Positions 17,762-26,348 of a stretch of DNA of 33,416 bases are shown here, piece by piece. The position numbers were made by a program, and so were the translations under genes. This DNA is from Rhodospirillales bacterium (lineage in GTDB: Bacteria; Pseudomonadota; Alphaproteobacteria; Rhodospirillales; JASLLZ01). The notes beneath the pieces are model-generated. The model saw only the letters and a list, made by a program, of their open reading frames with translations. It ran no database searches and was not told the origin of the DNA. The stretch lies in assembly GCA_030746775.1 (NCBI GenBank), contig JASLLZ010000025.1:1-33416 (forward strand). The letters are read 5' to 3'. The number at the start of each line of letters is the position of its first letter. The stretch's first letter is position 1.

Positions 17762-17791
17762 GGCCGTCCTCCTTCGAAATTCGGCGCCGCC

Positions 17792-19633
17792 TCAGGCTCG
17801 CCGCCGGCGGGGCGGCGTGAAGCGGTCCGGTTCGTTTTCGAACAGATCGATCAGGTTTTGCATCATGGTGCCGCCCAGTTCCTCGGCGTCGACGATGGTC
17901 ACGGCGCGGCGGTAGTATCGTGTCACGTCATGGCCGATGCCGATGGCGGTCAGCTCGACGGGCGAGCAGGCTTCGATCCAGTTGATGACATCGCGCAGGT
18001 GGCGTTCCAGATAGTTGCCCGGGTTGGCCGACAGCGTCGCGTCGTCGACCGGCGCCCCGTCCGAGATGACCATCAAGATGCGCCGCTGTTCGGGCCGTCC
18101 CAACAGGCGGTTGTGGGCCCACATCAGCGCTTCGCCGTCGATGTTTTCCTTCAACAGGCCCTCGCGCAGCATCAGGCCCAGATTGCGTCGCGATCGCCGC
18201 CACGGGATTTCGGCGCCTTTGTAAATGATGTGGTGCAGGTCGTTCAAACGGCCCGGTGCGGCCGGCTTGCCGTCGGCGACCCACTTTTCGCGCGCGTTGC
18301 CGCCCTTCCAGGCGCGGGTGGTGAAGCCCAGGACCTCGACCTTGACGCCACAGCGTTCCAGGGTGCGGGCCAGGATATCGGCGCTGATGGCGGCAACCGT
18401 AATGGGGCGGCCGCGCATCGACCCGGAGTTGTCGATCAGCAGTCCGACAACGGTGTCGCGGAACGACGTTTCGGTCTCGCGCTTGAACGACAGGGGATGG
18501 CGCGGATCGACGACGACCCGCGACAGCCGGCCGGCGTCGAGGATACCCTCTTCCAAATCGAACTCCCACGACCGGGTCTGCTTGGCCAGCAACTTGCGTT
18601 GCAAGCGGTTGGCGAGGCGCGCGACGACGCCTTGCAGGTTGATCAACTGCTGGTCCAACTGGACCCTGAGCCGGGTCAGTTCTTCGGCTTCACAAAGAGT
18701 ATCGGCGTCGATCACCTCATCGAAGGCAAGGGTGTAGGCGCGATAGGATGGCTTGCCGGGTGTTCCGTCACGTGGCCAATTGCGGCGCCAGTCCGATGGC
18801 CCCGCCGGTTCGTCCTCGCCCTCGCCCGCCATGAACTGCTCTTCGGTGAGAGCGGCGCTTTCCGTTTCCTGGTCCAACGCACCCTCGCTGTCGTCGCTCG
18901 ATAGCATGCCTTCGGCGTCGTCTTGCGCGTCGTCCGCATCGTTCTCGTTATCGTCGTCTTCGCTGTCGTCCTCGTTCGGCGCCTCGTCGCCCTGGGAGCC
19001 ATCGTCGTCGTCCAGATCGAGGACGCGGATCATCTCGGCCATGATATCGGCGAAAGCCTCTTGGTCATCGACCCGCCGGCCCAGTTCATCGAGCTGAGCC
19101 TCCACCACTTCGCTGAGCCACGGGCGCCACAGGTCCATCATGGCCGACGCCGAAGGGGGCGGCGGCGCGTCGCCGAGTTTTTCACGCAGCATGAGGCCGA
19201 TGACGTCGGGCAGGTGGGCGTCCTGGCGCTCGGTGACTTCGGCGTAACCGCGCTGCCGACAGCGTTGCTCCAAATGGGCGCTGAGGTTGCCGCCGACCCC
19301 GGCCAGCCGCCGAATTCCCAAATGCTCGACCCGTGCTTGCTCAACGGCGTCAAACAGGTCCCGGGCCTCGCGGCTGGCGGGCAGGCGACGGCGGTGGATA
19401 TCTTCGTCGGTATGGCGCAGGCGCAGGGCCTGGGCATCGGCGGCGCCGCGGAGCCGGGTGACGTCGCCCGCCGCCATGTTCCGCGGTGGGATGGGAAGGC
19501 GGACTTGATCGCCCGCCGCCCCGACGGCGTCGTGGACGAAGCTGATGTTCAATTCGTGGCGGCCGGCGACGGCCTTCAGGGCGGCGCCGGTGACTCGCTT
19601 GACCAGATCTCGGATGTCCTCGCCCGGGTCCAT
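17792..19633 (-). CDS. cobT: Cobaltochelatase subunit CobT (VWA-domain protein)
   Basis: A 613-residue protein. In the aerobic cobalamin pathway CobT forms a chaperone-like ring with the AAA+ protein CobS that drives cobalt insertion by CobN. The N-terminal domain (to ~200) has the CobT family pattern [16 protein letters not shown]. An extremely acidic stretch (about 205-275, runs of Asp and Glu) precedes [21 protein letters not shown]-terminal von Willebrand A domain has the MIDAS motif [14 protein letters not shown] near residue 405, and [13 protein letters not shown] near 525. It begins 18 bases after cobS. No cobN is visible, so another substrate is possible. Confidence 0.92.
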   Translation of the reverse strand: MDPGEDIRDLVKRVTGAALKAVAGRHELNISFVHDAVGAAGDQVRLPIPPRNMAAGDVTRLRGAADAQALRLRHTDEDIHRRRLPASREARDLFDAVEQARVEHLGIRRLAGVGGNLSAHLEQRCRQRGYAEVTERQDAHLPDVIGLMLREKLGDAPPPPSASAMMDLWRPWLSEVVEAQLDELGRRVDDQEAFADIMAEMIRVLDLDDDDGSQGDEAPNEDDSEDDDNENDADDAQDDAEGMLSSDDSEGALDQETESAALTEEQFMAGEGEDEPAGPSDWRRNWPRDGTPGKPSYRAYTLAFDEVIDADTLCEAEELTRLRVQLDQQLINLQGVVARLANRLQRKLLAKQTRSWEFDLEEGILDAGRLSRVVVDPRHPLSFKRETETSFRDTVVGLLIDNSGSMRGRPITVAAISADILARTLERCGVKVEVLGFTTRAWKGGNAREKWVADGKPAAPGRLNDLHHIIYKGAEIPWRRSRRNLGLMLREGLLKENIDGEALMWAHNRLLGRPEQRRILMVISDGAPVDDATLSANPGNYLERHLRDVINWIEACSPVELTAIGIGHDVTRYYRRAVTIVDAEELGGTMMQNLIDLFENEPDRFTPPRRRRA

Positions 19634-19651
19634 GTTAGCGTGTCCGAGGGT

Positions 19652-20659
19652 TCAGGAAGCCGTCGCTAGGGCGGCCGACTCGGGCAGTTCCTCTCCCATG
19701 CAGCGTTGATAGTATTCGGCGACGACGGGGCGCTCCATCTCGTCACACTTGTTGAGGAAGGTGAGGCGGAAGGCGAAGGCAAGGTCGTGGAAAATGCGTT
19801 CGTTCTCGGCCCATGTGATAACCGTGCGCGGCGACATGACGGTCGAGATGTCGCCGTTGATGAAACCGCTGCGGGTCAGGGCCGCCAGCTCGACCATGGC
19901 ATCGATGCGTTTGCGGTCCGCCTTGTTGTCATAGGACGGCACCTTGGCGAGCACGATGTTTACCTCGTCCTTATGGGACAGGTAGTTGAGGGTGGCGACG
20001 ATGTTCCAGCGGTCCATCTGGCCCTGGTTGATCTGTTGCGTTCCGTGATAAAGCCCGGTGGTATCGCCCAGCCCCACCGTGTTGGTGGTCGAAAACAGGC
20101 GGAAAAAGGGATGTGGCCGCATCACCTTGTTCTGGTCCAAAAGCGTTAGCTTGCCCTCAACCTCGAGCACGCGTTGGATGACGAACATGACGTCGGGGCG
20201 GCCCGCGTCATACTCGTCGAAGGCCAAGGCTGTCGGGTGCTGAATGGCCCAGGGCAGGATGCCCTCGCGGAATTCGGTCACCTGTTGGCCGTCGCGCAGC
20301 ACGATGGCGTCCTTGCCGACCAGGTCGATACGGCTGATGTGGCTGTCCAGGTTGATACGGATCAACGGCCAGTTGAGCCGCGCCGCCACCTGTTCGATAT
20401 GGGTCGACTTGCCGGTGCCGTGATAGCCCTGGATCATGACCCGGCGGTTGTGGGCGAATCCGGCCAGGATGGCCAAGGTGGTATCGGCATCGAACTGGTA
20501 GGCCTCGTCGATGTCGGGAACGTGGTCTTCGCCCTCGCTGAACGCCGGGACCTCCATGTCGCTGTCGATGCCGAAAGTCTGGCGCACGGAGATGGAGATG
20601 TCCGGGGCATCCAAGGGAAATCCGGACGAAGGGGAATCGGAGGAAACGGTTGTCGTCAT
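19652..20659 (-). CDS. cobS: Cobaltochelatase subunit CobS (AAA+ ATPase, MoxR-like)
   Basis: A 335-residue AAA+ ATPase that works with CobT. Walker A is [22 protein letters not shown] near residue 75, Walker B region [23 protein letters not shown] near 145, sensor 1 [32 protein letters not shown] near 185. The N terminus contains [27 protein letters not shown], which is typical of CobS. The ATG at 20659 is preferred; a TTG at 20674 would add five residues. No strong ribosome-binding site is seen before either. It follows the J-domain gene by 45 bases and precedes cobT. Confidence 0.93.
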   Translation of the reverse strand: MTTTVSSDSPSSGFPLDAPDISISVRQTFGIDSDMEVPAFSEGEDHVPDIDEAYQFDADTTLAILAGFAHNRRVMIQGYHGTGKSTHIEQVAARLNWPLIRINLDSHISRIDLVGKDAIVLRDGQQVTEFREGILPWAIQHPTALAFDEYDAGRPDVMFVIQRVLEVEGKLTLLDQNKVMRPHPFFRLFSTTNTVGLGDTTGLYHGTQQINQGQMDRWNIVATLNYLSHKDEVNIVLAKVPSYDNKADRKRIDAMVELAALTRSGFINGDISTVMSPRTVITWAENERIFHDLAFAFRLTFLNKCDEMERPVVAEYYQRCMGEELPESAALATAS

Positions 20660-20704
20660 GAATTGGGTATCCAAAGGTTCGGTGGAGATGCGCGAAGAGA
20701 GACC

Positions 20705-21271
20705 TTACCTAATCGGGGACAGGCTCTCCATGATGGTTTGATAGGCTTGGTGAATCTGTTTGAACATTTCCTCCGCCCCCTTGTCGCCGCCGTTGGCGTC
20801 GGGATGGTGACGTTTGACCAGTTCCTTATAGCGGGCCTTGACCGAAGCGGCGGTAAGCGGCGGGTCGAGTTCCAGAACGACCATCGCCTTTTCCTCGGGC
20901 GTTCGTGGGGTCCGCTGTCGATGCGCCGGCTCGGCGCCGCCGAACAGCCCGAAGGGGTCTTGCAGGGCATCGGGACCCTGGCCAAAGGGATTCCCCCCCG
21001 TGCCCAGGCGCCAACTCGGCCGCCGCCAGACGGAATCCTTGCGCAGGTCTTCCTCGACCTCCTGATCGTTCATTCCGCCGTAGTAATTCCACGTCGCGTT
21101 GACTTGGCGCACGTGGTCCAGGCAAAACCAGCGATAGCGGCGCAGATCGTCTCGCGACCGGGGTGCCCGGTACAGGCCCTCTTCGCCGCAGTCGGGCCAT
21201 TCGCAGGCGTGGACCGACCCATCGCCGGCATGGCTCACCCACCACTTGGATTTGCGCTTGCGTCCATTCAT
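20705..21271 (-). CDS. J-domain (DnaJ-like) protein with N-terminal zinc-finger-like region
   Basis: A 188-residue protein. The C-terminal ~60 residues are a J domain: AMVVLELDPPLTAASVKARYKELVKRHHPDANGG with the HPD tripeptide that stimulates Hsp70 ATPase, then EEMFKQIHQAYQTIM. The N-terminal part has CEWPDC and FCLDHV, a possible C2-CH zinc site, and VNATWNYYGGM, a pattern I associate with alphaproteobacterial J proteins located next to cobS. It is the first gene of a run with cobS and cobT. This suggests a chaperone role toward the CobST ring or its client, an inference from position only. The ATG at 21271 gives the basic start MNGRKRKSKWW; an in-frame-looking CAT at 21267 is in another frame. 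Confidence 0.88.
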   Translation of the reverse strand: MNGRKRKSKWWVSHAGDGSVHACEWPDCGEEGLYRAPRSRDDLRRYRWFCLDHVRQVNATWNYYGGMNDQEVEEDLRKDSVWRRPSWRLGTGGNPFGQGPDALQDPFGLFGGAEPAHRQRTPRTPEEKAMVVLELDPPLTAASVKARYKELVKRHHPDANGGDKGAEEMFKQIHQAYQTIMESLSPIR

Positions 21272-21398
21272 ATCTTAACTATGGTCCCTTGCCGCGGCTC
21301 TGGCAAGGCAGGCCTGGAAGCGGTGGCGCCGCCAGAGAAGGTTTTCCCTCCGTGGGCCGAGAAGCGCGGTCCGGGACAGGCGCAAAGGAGAATCGGTC

Positions 21399-21677
21399 GT
21401 GGGCATGGCTGCTGATATCGAAGGCAAATTGAACGCCCGGTTGTCCCCGGCTCGTTTGGCGGTTGTCGACGAATCGGCGCGCCATGTCGGGCACGCCGGC
21501 GCCCGGCCGGAGGGCGAGAGCCATTTCCGTGTCGAGGTGGTGTCGGCCGCCTTCACCAACAAGTCCAGGATCGAACGCCAACGGATGGTCCATGCCATTC
21601 TTGCCGAGGAACTGTCGTCGGGCATCCACGCCCTGGCGCTCAGGACCCTGACCCCGGACGAGGACGCGGCGGCCTGA
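21399..21677 (+). CDS. bolA: BolA-family protein
   Basis: A 92-residue protein of the BolA family, which partner monothiol glutaredoxins in Fe-S handling and affect cell shape. The fold is visible in ADIEGKLNARLSPARLAVVDES, SHFRVEVVSAAFTNKSRIERQR and MVHAILAEELSSGIHALALRTLTP. The SHF histidine is present. The usual C-terminal RHR is RQR here, so the expected Fe-S-ligand His is absent. The GTG at 21399 was chosen because AAGGAG (21385-21390) is eight bases before it; an ATG at 21405 is 14 bases away. It is divergent from the J-domain gene with 127 bases between them. Confidence 0.9.
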   Translation: MGMAADIEGKLNARLSPARLAVVDESARHVGHAGARPEGESHFRVEVVSAAFTNKSRIERQRMVHAILAEELSSGIHALALRTLTPDEDAAA

Positions 21678-21698
21678 CCGTCGAATTCGGGCCTTTGA

Positions 21699-22250
21699 CT
21701 AATCGTCGGTCGAGAATTCGGGCCACCGTTTTTTGGCCAATGCTCCGGTGCTGGCGAAAGCGTGGCAGGTGTCGAGCAAGGGAGGCTTCTGGCCGGCGGG
21801 CCGTTGAGCGTCGGTCCGGCGGCGCACCTCGAGCAGAGTCTGATACGCGGTAACGGCCAGAGGGCCGACCAACAGGTCGGTAAGATGGGTGCACCCCTTG
21901 GCGCCGGCCATCCTTGCCAGCACCGCGCGGCGCCATCCGGAAGCGATCCGCAGGCCGACGATCTGATCGAAACCGGCGGTGACGTCGCCGCAAACATGAA
22001 AGGGACCCGCGTCGGTGACGGCCTCGGCGCCCCGTACCGTCATGTCGTCGTCGATGGTGAGCCGGATGCGCATCTCGTGGACGGGTTCACCGGCGGCGAT
22101 GCCTGTTCGGTCTTCGTTGCCGAAGGAATAGGTCTTGGTGTCCACCAAGGTGGCTTCGATATCCCATAGACCGTCGTCGCGATGATAGCCCCGGCAGTCT
22201 ATTTTACGCGTGTGGATATGCTTGCGCGGCGAGGCGTCGGAAAGAGGCAT
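21699..22250 (-). CDS. DUF2889-family protein
   Basis: A 183-residue cytoplasmic protein with no signal or membrane segment. It matches my memory of the DUF2889 family: HIHTRKIDCRGYHRDDGLWDIEATLVDTKTY near residue 10, GEPVHEMRIRLTIDDDMTVRGAEAVTDAGPF near 55, and CTHLTDLLVGPLAVTAYQTL near 120. The family has no assigned reaction that I know of. The ATG at 22250 sits right before the conserved region; the longer frame upstream overlaps the CBS gene. It lies 10 bases after the CBS gene on the same strand and converges on bolA, leaving 21 bases between stops. Confidence 0.78.
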   Translation of the reverse strand: MPLSDASPRKHIHTRKIDCRGYHRDDGLWDIEATLVDTKTYSFGNEDRTGIAAGEPVHEMRIRLTIDDDMTVRGAEAVTDAGPFHVCGDVTAGFDQIVGLRIASGWRRAVLARMAGAKGCTHLTDLLVGPLAVTAYQTLLEVRRRTDAQRPAGQKPPLLDTCHAFASTGALAKKRWPEFSTDD

Positions 22251-22260
22251 GAAGGTTCCC

Positions 22261-22707
22261 TCACGCGCCGTAGCGGTCGCCGAAGACGAACGCCTCGGTT
22301 TCCTGGATGTCCTTTTCCAGGGAGGCCTTGACGGCGGCGTAGAGGTCGCGCACCGAAACCATGCCGACAACCCGGCCCTGGTCCACCACCGGCAAGTGGC
22401 GGTATCCGCGCACCCGCATCAATTCGAGCGCGTCGAAGGCCGAATCATCGGGTGACAGGGTGTCCGGGTCCTTGGACATGATATCGCCCAGAACGGTGGA
22501 TTTGGGGTCGTGATTGTCGGCGACAACGCGCCGCGTCAGGTCGCGTTCGGTCACGATGCCGATCAGCTTGCCGTCTTCGTCGGTGATGACGACGGCGGCG
22601 CAGTGATGGGCCACCATGGCCTTGGCCGCCTCAAGGGCGGTGCCCGACGAGGATAGCGCGCAGATCGATTGATCCTTGACGATATCGGGAATGATCTTGG
22701 GGTGCAT
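22261..22707 (-). CDS. CBS-domain pair protein
   Basis: A 148-residue protein consisting almost only of two CBS domains. The first is near residues 5-60 (DQSICALSSSGTALEAAKAMVAHHCAAVVITDEDGKLIGIVTERDL) and the second near 70-130 (IMSKDPDTLSPDDSAFDALELMRVRGYRHLPVVDQGRVVGMVSVRDL). CBS pairs bind adenine nucleotides and act as energy sensors. The ATG at 22707 is preferred because GGAGGAAAGGAAG stands just upstream; an in-frame ATG at 22743 would add 12 residues that cover this ribosome-binding site. It precedes the DUF2889 gene by 10 bases, probably in one transcript. Confidence 0.88.
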   Translation of the reverse strand: MHPKIIPDIVKDQSICALSSSGTALEAAKAMVAHHCAAVVITDEDGKLIGIVTERDLTRRVVADNHDPKSTVLGDIMSKDPDTLSPDDSAFDALELMRVRGYRHLPVVDQGRVVGMVSVRDLYAAVKASLEKDIQETEAFVFGDRYGA

Positions 22708-23013
22708 GGAGTCTTCCTTTCCTCCGTCCTCGACGAATGGCATTGCCGTGTTTCGCGAATCCTTCGCATTATACTTATCGGTCGTGCGTCGGGGAAGACA
22801 AGGAGGGCGGCCCCTACGGTGCCTTTTGACCGGGCCGCGGCGACCGTCAAGTTTCGGTGATCTGGGATTTGATGGTTTCGACAGGCTCGCTGTTGGACGT
22901 CTTCGCCCTGCTTCGCGTCGTGTCGTCAGCCAACGCCAAGGTCAGGCAGGGAATATTCACTACCGGCTTGAGCCAGCGGCGAAAATTACGCGCCAAGGGG
23001 GAGGGTGGGACGC
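22708..23013. other. Intergenic stretch between corC-like and CBS genes
   Basis: These 306 bases hold no convincing gene. The part near the CBS gene carries its ribosome-binding site and a TATAAT box. The part near the CorC stop (about 22855-22990) is less GC-rich than its surroundings. It could encode a short minus-strand peptide ending ..RAKTSNSEPVETIKSQITET, but without a start, ribosome-binding site or recognised homology. No terminator hairpin with a T run was found after the CorC-type gene. Confidence 0.5.
22768..22773 (-). promoter_or_regulatory. -10 box (TATAAT) upstream of the CBS gene
   Basis: A perfect TATAAT on the minus strand lies about 60 bases before the preferred CBS start. 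No good -35 is at 16-18 bases (TTCCCC occupies it), so the promoter is weak or activator-dependent. Its location favours the start at 22707, since one at 22743 would leave a leader of under 20 bases. Confidence 0.4.
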
Positions 23014-24285
23014 TTATCGGTCTTGCGCGCTTTTGGCTGGCGGCGTGATGCGCACAGAGGTGATTTGGTGGCGCTGACGGCGCAAGATCTCGAAGCGGAA
23101 GCCGTGGAACATGAACACCTGGCCGACCTCGGGAATGCGTCGCGCTTCGTGCAGGACCAACCCGGCCACCGTCGCCGCCTCCTCGTCGGGCAGGCGCCAT
23201 TCGAACTCGCGGTTGAGGTCCCGGATGGTAACCTGGCCCTGAACCGAGAAACTGCCGTCGGGGTGTTGGCGCACGCCGGTGACGGTTACATCGTGCTCGT
23301 CCGAAATCTCGCCGACGATTTCCTCCAAGATGTCCTCAAGGGTGACCAGACCCAGAATCGAACCGTATTCGTCGACCACCAGCGCGAAGTGCGCGCGGCG
23401 TTCGCGGAAGGCCTGCAATTGGTCAAGCAGTGGCGTCGTGTCGGGCACGAACCACGGCTTGGCGGCCAGGCCCACCACGTCCAGATCCTTCAGGTTCTTG
23501 TCCTGCCCGCGCATGGCGCGCAGCAACTCCTTGGCGTGCAGGACGCCGACGATATTGTCGGGTTCGTCACGCCACAGCGGAATGCGGGTAAAGGGGCTGG
23601 CCAGTACCTGGTCGAGCACCTTTTCGGGCCGGGCTCCGGCATCGATTCGCACCATGTTCTTGCGGTGGACCATAATCTCGCCCACCTGAACCTCGGCCAA
23701 GTCGAGCACGCTGTGCAACATGGCGCGCTCTTGCTTGATGGCGTCGGGATCGGTGGCATGCAGTTCAATGGCGCCGCGCAGTTCCTCGGAACCGTGGGCG
23801 AAGGCCTCATCGGCATGGAAATCGACGCCGAAAACCTTGAATACGCCGCGCACCACGATCTGCAACGCATGGGTGACGGGGGCCAGCACGGTGACCAGCG
23901 CGCCGATCACCGGCGCCACCGCCAGGGCTGCCCGATTGGCATTCTTGAAGGCATAGGTCTTGGGGACGATCTCTCCGAAGACGACGACGAGAAGGGTCAT
24001 GGCGAGGGTGGCATAAATGACGCCGGCATTTCCGAACAACGAAATGAAGAGGCTGGCGGCGAGGGCCGAACCCAGGATATTGACCGCGTTATTGCCCAAC
24101 AGGATGGCGCCAAGAAACCTTTCCTTGCTTTCGAACATGCGGTTGAGGGCCTGGGCCCGGTGATTGCCTTTCAAGCCCAGCTGATGCATCAGCGGCTGGG
24201 ATGCCGCGGTGAGCGCCGTTTCGGTGCCCGAGAAGAAGGCGGACAGAACGAGGAGTATGGCGATGGCCGATATGGTAACCAACAT
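23014..24285 (-). CDS. HlyC/CorC-family membrane protein (CNNM-CBS-CorC domains)
   Basis: A 423-residue protein with the order of bacterial CorC/CNNM-type proteins. An N-terminal membrane domain of three to four helices (SAIAILLVLSAFFSGTETALTAAS, GNNAVNILGSALAASLF, LAMTLLVVVFGEIVPKTYAF) spans to ~170. A CBS pair (about 205-330; VGEIMVHRKNMVRID, HFALVVDEYGSILGLVTLEDILEEIVGEI) and a C-terminal CorC/HlyC domain (VQGQVTIRDLNREFEWRLP) follow. The family is linked to magnesium or cobalt export; the hemolysin name is historical. It follows aroB by 49 bases on the same strand. Confidence 0.92.
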   Translation of the reverse strand: MLVTISAIAILLVLSAFFSGTETALTAASQPLMHQLGLKGNHRAQALNRMFESKERFLGAILLGNNAVNILGSALAASLFISLFGNAGVIYATLAMTLLVVVFGEIVPKTYAFKNANRAALAVAPVIGALVTVLAPVTHALQIVVRGVFKVFGVDFHADEAFAHGSEELRGAIELHATDPDAIKQERAMLHSVLDLAEVQVGEIMVHRKNMVRIDAGARPEKVLDQVLASPFTRIPLWRDEPDNIVGVLHAKELLRAMRGQDKNLKDLDVVGLAAKPWFVPDTTPLLDQLQAFRERRAHFALVVDEYGSILGLVTLEDILEEIVGEISDEHDVTVTGVRQHPDGSFSVQGQVTIRDLNREFEWRLPDEEAATVAGLVLHEARRIPEVGQVFMFHGFRFEILRRQRHQITSVRITPPAKSAQDR

Positions 24286-24334
24286 GGCTTCTCTCGTTGT
24301 CTGTGGATAGGAGTCAGGGGCCGCGGTCGACCGC

Positions 24335-25459
24335 CTAACCTTTCAGCGCGTCGTCGAGCACGGTGCGCACGCTTTCGGCCTCTACCTCGGACGTGGTAAA
24401 CGCCTGACCGATGCCGCGCGCCAACACCAGGGTCGGTCGGCCGCCGCGCGCCTTCTTGTCGTGCAGCATGTGGGAGAACAAGCCGTCGGCCGTCCAGTCC
24501 GGACCGGCCAGGCCGGTCAGGGATACCGGAAGACCGCGCTCGGCCAGATGCCGGCGCGCGCGCCGGGCGTCGCCGGGCGGGCACAGACCCAGGCGCACGG
24601 AAAGATCGAACGCCAGCACCATGCCGATGGCGACCGCCTCGCCGTGCAGTAGGGCATCGGAGAAGCCGGTCTGTGCCTCCAGGGCATGGCCAAAGGTATG
24701 GCCCAGGTTGAGAAGTTGGCGGCGTCCCGATTCGCGCTCGTCATCGGCGACGATGGCGGCCTTGGCGGCGCAACTGGCGCGGACGGCGTGACGCCGGGCC
24801 TGGCGGTCGCCGGCACACAGATCGGCGCCCTTGGTCTCCAGCCAAGCGAAGAATTGAGGATCGCCGAGCAGGCCGTACTTGACCGTTTCGGCATAGCCGG
24901 CAAGGAAGTGGCGCTGGTCCAGGGTCTCCAACGTGCCGACGTCGGCCAGGACAAGTCGCGGCTGGTGGAAGGCGCCAATCAGGTTCTTGCCGTGCCGCGT
25001 GTTGATGCCGGTCTTGCCGCCGACGGAACTGTCGACCTGGGCCAGAAGAGTGGTCGGGATATGGACGAAGTCCAGGCCGCGCAGCAAGATGGCGGCGGCG
25101 AACCCGGTGATGTCGCCGACGACACCGCCGCCCAGCGCGATCAAGGCCGTGGCGCGTTCGATGCGGGCGTCGAGAAGACGGTTGGTCAGGTCCTCCAGAT
25201 GCGCCAGGTCCTTGGTGTGTTCGCCGGCCGGGAGCACGATGGTGTCATGGACGATATTCGCCTGGCCGAGGGCTTTCTCCAGGGCCGGCAGCCAGCGTTG
25301 AGCCACGTTGGTGTCGGTGACCACGGCAACCCTGGGCTGCGCCACGAGAGGGCGAATGTAGGTCCCAGCCGCGGCCAGCAAGTCCTCGCCGATCAAAATA
25401 TCGTAACCGCGCGCTCCCAACTCGACCCTCTGGGTATCGATGTCGTCCCGGGTATCCAT
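24335..25459 (-). CDS. aroB: 3-dehydroquinate synthase
   Basis: A 374-residue enzyme for the second step of the shikimate pathway, converting DAHP to 3-dehydroquinate with NAD and a divalent metal. Signatures: VELGARGYDILIGEDLL near residue 13, ALGGGVVGDITGFAAAILLRGLDFVHIPTTLLAQVDSSVGGKTGIN (about 112-155), GYAETVKYGLL near 190 and LNLGHTFGHALE near 255 with metal-ligand histidines. The ATG at 25459 was chosen for the usual N-terminal length; GTG codons at 25474 (overlapping the aroK stop) and 25495 are also in frame. aroK lies 11 bases upstream, so the two form a shikimate operon. Confidence 0.95.
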   Translation of the reverse strand: MDTRDDIDTQRVELGARGYDILIGEDLLAAAGTYIRPLVAQPRVAVVTDTNVAQRWLPALEKALGQANIVHDTIVLPAGEHTKDLAHLEDLTNRLLDARIERATALIALGGGVVGDITGFAAAILLRGLDFVHIPTTLLAQVDSSVGGKTGINTRHGKNLIGAFHQPRLVLADVGTLETLDQRHFLAGYAETVKYGLLGDPQFFAWLETKGADLCAGDRQARRHAVRASCAAKAAIVADDERESGRRQLLNLGHTFGHALEAQTGFSDALLHGEAVAIGMVLAFDLSVRLGLCPPGDARRARRHLAERGLPVSLTGLAGPDWTADGLFSHMLHDKKARGGRPTLVLARGIGQAFTTSEVEAESVRTVLDDALKG

Positions 25460-25470
25460 GTCGAGCGCCG

Positions 25471-26040
25471 TCACGGCTCCGAGTTCTCTGTGCACCGAGT
25501 GGTCCCGGAACGGGCCTCGAGGGCGACCACGATCTGCTCCACGGTGACGTCCGGCGGTTCATCGCCGGTATCGACTGCGATGTCCGCCTGGGCGTAAACG
25601 GGGTCTCGTGTTTCCATCAGGCCCTTGAGGATGTCGCGCGGGTCGCCGTGCTTGAGGAGCGGCCGGCAGCCGCGCCGTCCGATACGCTTGACCAGAACAT
25701 CCAGTTCGGCGCGCAGCCACACCGAGACGCCGTGATCGCCAATGCTGGCCCGAGTCTCAGAGTCCATGAAAGCGCCGCCGCCGGTCGCCAACACCTGAGG
25801 GCCGTCGCCCAGTAGGCGCGCGATCACACGGCGCTCGCCATCGCGGAACGCGGTCTCTCCGTACAGCTCGAAGATGTCTTCGATTGAACACCCCGCCGCC
25901 TTGGCGATCTCCGTGTCGGCATCGGTAAACGGCAGGCCAAGCCGCTTGGCAAGCCGCCGGCCGACACTCGACTTGCCCGATCCCATGAGCCCGACAAGAA
26001 CGATCAGTTGCGGGTCGGACCGGGTCGATTTCGCCTTCAT
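25471..26040 (-). CDS. aroK: Shikimate kinase
   Basis: A 189-residue P-loop kinase that phosphorylates shikimate at the 3-hydroxyl. Walker A is VGLMGSGKSSVGRRLAKRLG near residue 18. DADTEIAKAAGCSIEDIFELYGETAFRDGERRVI contains the shikimate-binding Asp and Arg, and VLATGGGAFMD is the conserved GGG loop. The lid RRGCRPLLKHGDPRD follows. The ATG at 26040 fits the family length; a longer frame to 26130 covers the promoter region. aroB follows in the same direction. Confidence 0.95.
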   Translation of the reverse strand: MKAKSTRSDPQLIVLVGLMGSGKSSVGRRLAKRLGLPFTDADTEIAKAAGCSIEDIFELYGETAFRDGERRVIARLLGDGPQVLATGGGAFMDSETRASIGDHGVSVWLRAELDVLVKRIGRRGCRPLLKHGDPRDILKGLMETRDPVYAQADIAVDTGDEPPDVTVEQIVVALEARSGTTRCTENSEP

Positions 26041-26201
26041 GGTGTTGTCACCATGGCCGCCAAGCGCCGTTGAAAGGCCGGCGGGTAGCCGATACACTGC
26101 CAAAATATTGCCATAGTAGGAACCTAGCATAAAGACAATTGGCTGTCGTCAAGCTGGGGACCAGGCGCAACGGCGGCTCCCGGAACGTTATTCGGACGGG
26201 A
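26041..26201. promoter_or_regulatory. Divergent promoter region between aroK and the xerD unit
   Basis: This 161-base spacer separates divergent genes and has an AT-rich core (about 26093-26145) in otherwise GC-rich DNA. On the minus strand TTGACG is followed 15 bases on by TATGCT, a plausible aroK-aroB promoter. On the plus strand TTGCCA and ATAAAG at 15 bases are a weak candidate for the xerD unit. The assignment of either is tentative. Confidence 0.35.
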
Positions 26202-26348
26202 ATGAACATGAAAAGCGTTTCCAGGATCGTTCTGCTGTCCCTTCTTGCGGTTCTGATCGGCGGCGGTGTGTTCTTGGCCACTTGGGACATACCGGCGCCC
26301 CTGGCTACGGTCGAAAAGGTTATCCCCGATGATCGCTTCCGCCGTTAG
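26202..26348 (+). CDS. Small single-helix membrane protein upstream of xerD
   Basis: A 48-residue peptide: MNMKSVSRIVLLSLLAVLIG, then GGVFLATWDIPAPLATVEK and VIPDDRFRR. It has one membrane helix with a basic N terminus and a periplasmic tail holding ATWDIPAP..VEKVIPDDRF. I recall this tail pattern from small proteins in the same place in other Rhodospirillales. The ATG at 26202 is the natural start, with GACGGGA just before it. The gene overlaps the following exported-protein gene by 20 bases, pointing to coupled translation. Function unknown. Confidence 0.7.
   Translation: MNMKSVSRIVLLSLLAVLIGGGVFLATWDIPAPLATVEKVIPDDRFRR

Noticed and set aside
17792-20659. AAA+/VWA pair as a new defence system
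   Set aside because: Both proteins match CobS and CobT closely, and no effector or defence gene is near.
22847-23200. A 117-codon minus-strand open frame reaching into the CorC gene
   Set aside because: Most of it overlaps the C terminus of the CorC-type protein in another frame; the non-overlapping tail has no start or ribosome-binding site.
23005-24399. A 464-codon plus-strand open frame opposite the CorC-type gene
   Set aside because: Its translation lacks any family signature, while the minus strand has a complete CNNM-CBS-CorC protein.
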